Position numbers and translations under genes: made by a program
Notes under the pieces: generated by a model
Told to the model about the DNA's origin: nothing
Database searches by the model: none
Seen by the model: the letters and a program-made list of their open reading frames with translations, nothing else
Shown: in pieces, positions 58,905 through 64,000 of the stretch
Position numbering within the stretch: the stretch's first letter is position 1
Layout: the number at the start of each line of letters is the position of its first letter
Assembly (NCBI RefSeq): GCF_037392515.1
Contig: NC_090282.1
Coordinates: forward strand, 33,097,054-33,161,053
Source: Haliotis asinina
Lineage: Eukaryota > Mollusca > Gastropoda > Lepetellida > Haliotidae
DNA: 64,000 nt
Reading direction: 5' to 3'

Positions 58905-59842
58905 TGTATATAGAGATGTTGGGTTTGGAAAATACATGTTCTCTGAATTTGGGCTCGATCCAATCAAAAATCATGTCAGTAGAGATGGTAAACTACTGCG
59001 TGGCTGGAATCTGTCATTTGTCCAAGTACAAAGCAGGACTTAGAACTGACAAGAGTTTGCAAAAGGTTTCCGTCAGATCCAGTCATCCGAAAAAAATGAA
59101 TGTAGTTTGTTTGCAACCCACAGACATAAAAACATGTCATGTGTATCACACGTACCTAATTACATAATGTGGCAGACACGGGACTCGGGTGCAGGAGTCA
59201 TAAATCAACTTATTTTCTTTATGTCGTATAGTCTGATAGGTGTTAAGTTCAAATTGCACGTGGTCAGTGATTGAAGATGTAGATTGCATGTTGTCTTTAG
59301 CAGACAGGCAGGCAGGTGTGAATAAACCAGACACTGAGCTTTCTCTGTGACAGAGACTGCTTACCACAATCAACAAGTTTTTTTTACGTAACGAGGTGTT
59401 TATTTAATTGTTTGCGTACACAACCAAGATTAGACTACTGCTGAATTGGCATTTTTTATGATTTGTTTCGGTAAGTGCATACCGAAAGGTACCAGAATCT
59501 GCAAAGCTGTGTTTTAAGTTGTATGTGACCTTTAAACGAAATATAAGAATTCCGGAAATACTCATGAATGCACTTAAACAAACAATAATGAGCGTTTGCT
59601 CGACACCGATTCAAAATCAGAATGGAATGTCCTTACTCATAGTGTTTGAGAATATGTAGTTAAGATAAAATGTTTAAATTGAGAAATATTTAATAAATAA
59701 GGGTGACATGTGTTGCAAGTTGCTTACAGGACATGTTACTCATCCGTGTTACTACCAAGGCAACTAAAGCAACCAGGATTCAAGTGTTGTATCCATGGGT
59801 ATTCGGCAGAATATCTATCTTTAAACCATGACTCATGTCTTA

Positions 59843-60135
59843 CATGAGATTTTCCCGTAAGATGTTTTTAGACTGGTGTGTTATATAAGGCCCCCATGTC
59901 ATTCCGACTGCAATCACCACAGAGAAAGTCTCCCGTCCGTCCTGTGCTCTTGACTCTATTGGTAGCTGTTTACCTTGAACACGGAAACGGTTCATCGTCA
60001 CATGCTTAGGGAGAATCACTCTGATCTCGTAACAAGTATACAGCATATAGAAGAGGTGGTCGACAAACTGGTGCAGTTTGGAGTGCTTGCTTGTCTCGTG
60101 AAAGTTGATATCATTGAGAAACCAGCCTTTTGATT
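59843..60135 (-). CDS. Unidentified ORF or exon
   Basis: A continuous minus-strand frame reads GWFLNDINFHETSKHSKLHQ, FVDHLFYMLYTCYEIRVILP, KHVTMNRFRVQGKQLPIESR, AQDGRETFSVVIAVGMTWG, ending at a stop near 59843. An upstream TAA closes the frame just before GCTGG; CTAATCAAAAG|GC could be an acceptor and CAAG|GTAAAC (near 59977) a donor. The composition is protein-like but I do not recognise the family. It may be an exon of the gene ending at 63749, part of an uncharacterised transposon, or chance. Confidence 0.35.
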
Positions 60136-60419
60136 AGGTCAGAGAACTGCTGCCCATGTTACCTACACGGGGCCCTCAAGCTTACACCCTCTTCTGCAAA
60201 GCACTGGAGGAAAGCAGGGAAATACGGACAAGACAGATTATCCTCATTGTCGTGTGGCCTTGGAAGCTGATGTGAGTGGACATCAAGACCTGTGTATGAA
60301 CACTACCTGGAAATGAATTCACTGAACCGGTTCAACGGAACAGGTCACGTGTTTGAGGCAATGTTACATTTTCATTCGCATCCATGGGTGCTAAATCCAT
60401 CACCAGTTTTTGTAAGTTC

Positions 60420-61140
60420 ATCCCTCGGTGTAACATTGGCCATATGCTAGTATCAGTGTAACAACGGTCATCTGCGAGTATCGGTGTAACATTAGCCACC
60501 TGCTATAGTATCGGTGTATCATCGGCCACCTGTTATAGTATCGGTGTATCATCGGCCACCTGCTACTATTGGTTTATCCTCGGCCACCTGCTAGAATCGG
60601 TGTAGCATCGGCCATCTGCTAGTATCAGTGTAACAACGGTCATCTGCGAGTATCGGTGTAACATCGACCATCTGCTATAGTATCGGTGTATCATCGGCCA
60701 CCTGCTATAGTATCGGTGTATCATCGGCCACCTGCTAGTATTGGTTTATCCTCGGCCACCTGCTAGAATCGGTGTAGCATCGGCCATCTGCTAGTATCAG
60801 TGTAACAACGGTCATCTGCGAGTATCGGTGTAACATCGACCATCTGCTATAGTATCGGTGTATCATCGGCCACCTGCTATAGTATCGGTGTATCATCGGC
60901 CACCTGCTAGTATTGGTTTATCCTCAGCCACCTGCTAGAATCGGTGTAACATCGACCATCTGTTATAGTATCGGTGTATCATCGGCCACCTGCTAGTATT
61001 AGTGTAACATCGGCCACCTGCTAGTATCGGTGTAACACCAGCCACTTGCTAGTATAGGTGTAGCATCGGCCACCTGCTAGTACTTGTTTATCCTCGGCCA
61101 CCTGCTAGAATCGGTGTAACATCGACCACCTGCTAGTCTC
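60420..61140. repeat. 30-bp minisatellite with 172-bp higher-order repeat
   Basis: Units of GTATCGGTGTATCATCGGCC ACCTGCTATA and variants, about 24 copies. A block of six units starting GTATCAGTGTAACAACGG recurs at 60450, 60622 and 60794 (period 172 bp). The array resumes at 61745-61865 after a LINE fragment. Confidence 0.9.
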
Positions 61141-61154
61141 TCAGATCTGCAAAA

Positions 61155-61678
61155 CATGCCTCTTTCACCTTCGTTCCATCAGTAACATCCGTCCCTATCT
61201 CAGTGGATGCTACCCATGCCTAGGTCAGAGTCCTCGTAGCCTCAAGATTGGGTGATTGTAACTGTGTGTTGTTTGGCATTCCTCAGAAACTCTGTGACAG
61301 GCTCCAGAAAATCCAAAACACTGTCCGTATCAATTATCGGCTCCCTATACGCTGCCATATCAAGCCAGTACTGAAGGAACTCCACTGGTTATCTTTCAAA
61401 GCCAGGATCGACACTGTGCCTGGCCTAGCATGGTCTCGCTCCCTAGTATAACATCTTATCATGATACTCCAGCTCGCGCAGTCTTCGTTCCAACAGCCAG
61501 GATCTGCTCACTGTGCCCAGCTTCAGGCTGAAAACGTTTGGACAGCGGACTTACACACACGCAGCCCCTAATCTCTGGTACTCTCTTCCTCATGAAATCA
61601 AAACTATTGATAATTTTGACTTGTTCAAGTCCATGTTTAGAACCCACTTCTTCCAGAAGTATCTCCCTTAATGTGCTG
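61155..61678 (+). mobile_element. LINE fragment (CR1/L2-like) inside the minisatellite
   Basis: Plus-strand pieces match the C-terminal part of a LINE protein: GIPQKLCDRLQKIQNTVRI, HIKPVLKELHWLSFKARIDT, then after a break and frame change RTYTHAAPNLWYSLPHEI and DLFKSMFRTHFFQKYLP with TAA at 61669. The connecting part is deleted and frames change, so it is dead. The 30-bp repeat flanks it on both sides. Confidence 0.75.
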
Positions 61679-61744
61679 TAGTACCACTTCTGCACATATG
61701 TACATACTTGACTCTGTAGTGCCTTCAGCATGTCTATCGGGGCA

Positions 61745-61865
61745 CATAGTATCGGTGTAACAGCTTGCACTTGCTACTATCGATGTAACATCGGCCACCT
61801 GCTAGTATCGGTGTAACATTGTCACCTGTTACTATCTGTGTAACATCGGCCACCTGCTTCTATAC
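61745..61865. repeat. Continuation of the 30-bp minisatellite
   Basis: About four units of the same GTATCGGTGTAACATCGGCC ACCTGCTA type seen at 60420-61140, beyond the LINE fragment. Confidence 0.8.
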
Positions 61866-62489
61866 ATACTCACCCGCTCTTCTCGGTATCCTATCCTAGA
61901 ATATTACGTAAGCACAGATAACGCAAACGCACCCATTATGGGCAGGCCAACGCGTTCAGGTCTCACGGAAAGTGTTGACAAGTGGTTTCAAGTGAATATC
62001 AGTTGCCAGCTTGAAGCATTCGGTATCAAAGGCTACAAAGCTTGACACAAAGAGGAAGCTTCTTATCGAGCTGTAAGCCCTCAGCTTTTCTCTTGTTTTT
62101 GTCCTTGTCAACTTAATGTGCAACGTTTATTCAATTGAACATAAAAAGAACAAAAACTACACTAAGATAATCACGAAAACGCGATATGTTCTTTAGTCAG
62201 TATACCGGTTCTCAGAAAAAATATTGCAATACGTATCGTTGAAAAGCATATCGCAACATGCCGTTATACTGGTAATATCGTGGCGTCGCACAATTAAGGG
62301 TATCAGCAGAAGCTAGCTACCACATCGCTGGTAGGTTATCATCAGAAGTCATACACAAAAAAAACCCAACTTCTCTTAGTGGAAGGGTTTCAGAACTTTA
62401 GGTTCAAGGTAGATTTTCACTGAGGATATAGACGCCTTCCATCTTTTGCCAGGAGTGTGAGTTGCAGGTGGCGAGAAGGTGGAGGGTAG

Positions 62490-62990
62490 ATCGTAGGCCG
62501 GTGGCAGATAGTAGCGAGTTGATGGCGGGCTGCTAGCGTGATAGTGGAAGGTTGATCGCGGGCCGGAAGCGAGACAGTGGAGGATTGAATCATCACAGGT
62601 CCGAAGAAAAATACCGGAGGGTTGATTGCAGGCCAGTAGCGAGATTGTAGGGGACTGGTCGCTGGTGAAGGGTTGAACTCGTGCCAGAAGCGAGATAGTG
62701 GAGGGTTGAATCACAGGTCGGTAGAGAGATAGCGGAGGGTTGATTGCGGACCGGTAGCGAGATTGTGGAGGGTTGATCACAGATCGGTAGCGAGATTGTA
62801 GAGGGCAGATCGCAGATCGGTAGCTAGGTAGTGAAGGTTTGATGGCTTGTCTGTAGTAGCGAGATTGTGGAGGGTTGATCACGGGTCCGAGGTGAGATTG
62901 CAGAGGGTTGATCGCGGGCCGGTAGCGAAATAGTGGAAGGTTGATCACGGAACAGTAGCGAGGTATTGGAGAGCTGATCACGGATCGGCA
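62490..62990. repeat. 33-bp minisatellite
   Basis: Units of GAGATTGTGGAGGGTTGATC ACAGATCGGTAGC, about 14 diverged copies. The period is a multiple of three, leaving a 212-codon minus-strand frame (SRYRSVINPPQ repeats) and a second overlapping frame. Real coding is doubtful, though the minus-strand frame beyond the array (YYLPPAYDLPSTFSPPATHT) is proline-rich. Confidence 0.85.
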
Positions 62991-63014
62991 TGTATAGAGG
63001 GCATGCATATACAC

Positions 63015-63748
63015 AGGGATTACTCTTCCTTTGTAATGTCATTTGCTTATAAATAGTGAACTCCTCGGGAAACTGCATTTTCGATACTAGTATACATTAA
63101 TAAGCATTATGACGCTCAATAACACGTATAGTGTTATATCAGACATTTGCACGAATTCAGCTTGTACTTCCCGGCCCAGCTGCAGAAAACGTAGCTCCAT
63201 CCTTTCCGCCACCGTCCTCGATTATAATGGACATGACGTATGTTACCGTATTTATCATAACAGAACTGACAAATAATATACTGTAGATAAGAAACCAAAG
63301 TTGCCGATCTGGCAGCGGGCGTTGGAATTATAATATCTTATGTAATAAAAAGAAGAAGAAAAGAAAATCAACTGCAAAAATTGGGAAAATGCAAATAGTA
63401 CAACAAAAGAAATCATGCCACAACTGACAGTAGCTCAACACCACAACGCCACGACGCCACGACGCCATATGCTACATGTAGACAGGAGACTCGGCTTCTG
63501 TCGTAGCCTAGATTTTCCACGTATTACACAGCAACACGCATGTCTTTCGTACACAGACGGACACCGGTGTCGAGATGTGACTAACACGGATCCGGTTACA
63601 ATTCCAGGGGATCACAGGCTTTCACGGATCAAAATTTACCAAAGTTAACCTTATCTTAAATGCCGTAATATAACGTTTCACTAAGGTTACGTTAGTGACT
63701 TACGATCACCTTAGTGTTTTGTGAAAGGAGGTCCAGGACAGTAAAGGC
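63015..63748. other. Non-coding stretch before the last gene
   Basis: No gene recognised. Around 63630-63735 is an inverted, MITE-like end: CTTTCACAAAACACTAAGGT GATCGTAAGTCACTAACGTA on the minus strand, similar in style to the CAACCTTA ends of the element at 50242. It could equally include the 3' UTR of the gene ending at 63749. Confidence 0.45.
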
Positions 63749-64000
63749 TCATACTGGGTCGTCACTTGCGTGGTAGACACCACGGCCACCTCTACGGCTG
63801 TAGTAATACCACAGAATTGAAGCCCAGACAGCGAGGATCGCTGTCGCCAAGGACTGACCAGTATCATCGGTGGAGACCTTCAGTGATGTCAAGGATTCGG
63901 GGTATGGCCATGCACACCACCAGTGGAGACGGTTTAGAGAGGAGCCACACGTCTCCGTACAGACGCCGTGTTTACAGACGAAACTGGATACAGGGCGTGC
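63749..64000 (-). CDS. C-terminal exon of an unidentified membrane protein (partial)
   Basis: The minus-strand frame is open from the window edge to TGA at 63751-63749 (83 codons). It encodes SFVCKHGVCTETCGSSLNRL, HWWCAWPYPESLTSLKVSTD, then a hydrophobic segment LATAILAVWASILWYYY, a stop-transfer cluster SRRGGRG and a short tail VYHASDDPV. The layout (Cys-rich ectodomain, one membrane helix, short basic tail) is that of a type I membrane protein end. Higher GC content than surroundings supports coding. Family not recognised; the acceptor may lie inside or beyond the window. Confidence 0.6.
   Translation of the reverse strand, partial: ARPVSSFVCKHGVCTETCGSSLNRLHWWCAWPYPESLTSLKVSTDDTGQSLATAILAVWASILWYYYSRRGGRGVYHASDDPV

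Noticed and set aside
62376..63014. 212-codon minus-strand ORF, proline-containing
   Set aside because: Mostly the 33-bp minisatellite. Considered as a WIPF proline-rich exon, but it lacks PPP/PxxP runs and WH2 motifs.

Overview
The window is eukaryotic, intron-rich and AT-rich, with long introns and dense short interspersed repeats. Two SINE-like families share a 3' domain ending in CACT/GTGA repeats (family A has tRNA-like A and B boxes). They look, from memory, like repeats common in abalone (Haliotis) DNA, so a gastropod mollusc is the best guess. Conserved gene content fits an animal genome. All gene structures below were built by hand from splice sites, reading-frame phase and remembered protein families.

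Layout. (1) 1-8635: non-coding 3' flank or UTR of the main gene, with scattered repeats and a 70-bp-armed palindrome at 3021-3173. (2) 8636-33491, minus strand: a complete 12-coding-exon gene for a membrane-bound O-acyltransferase of the MBOAT1/MBOAT2 lysophospholipid acyltransferase type (484 aa, catalytic WHG motif, C-terminal KKQQ). All exon phases join. Its introns hold two minisatellites grown from 5' splice sites (exons 4 and 9), a 75-bp minisatellite, a decayed Tc1 element, MITEs, SINEs, a decayed Ty3/Gypsy pol and a possible mutually exclusive exon (15348-15504). (3) 33492-44100: mostly repeats, a palindromic element, and a LINE 3' end into which an intact Tc1-like transposon (339-aa DD34E transposase) has inserted. 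(4) 44103-44223: a plausible first coding exon on the plus strand whose later exons I cannot find. (5) 44895-47971: a 3.08-kb element with 449-bp, nearly identical terminal inverted repeats enclosing a frameshifted C2H2 zinc-finger sequence. (6) 50242-52882: a second large inverted-repeat element with CAACCTTA-rich ends. (7) 56395-57989, minus strand: three exons encoding the WASP-binding C terminus of a WIP/verprolin (WIPF) protein. (8) 57.2-63.0 kb: a cluster of 30- to 33-bp minisatellites, one interrupted by a LINE fragment, plus an unidentified minus-strand ORF at 59.8-60.1 kb. (9) 63749-64000: the C-terminal end of an unidentified single-pass membrane protein, minus strand, running off the window.

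The genes do not form a functional cluster. The MBOAT enzyme would remodel phospholipids in the ER, and the WIPF protein would regulate WASP-driven actin assembly. The most interesting signals are the two arrays that each duplicate an exon-intron junction, a family of palindromic elements whose core resembles a hammerhead ribozyme, the long-inverted-repeat element carrying zinc fingers, and the apparently N-terminally missing WIP gene.
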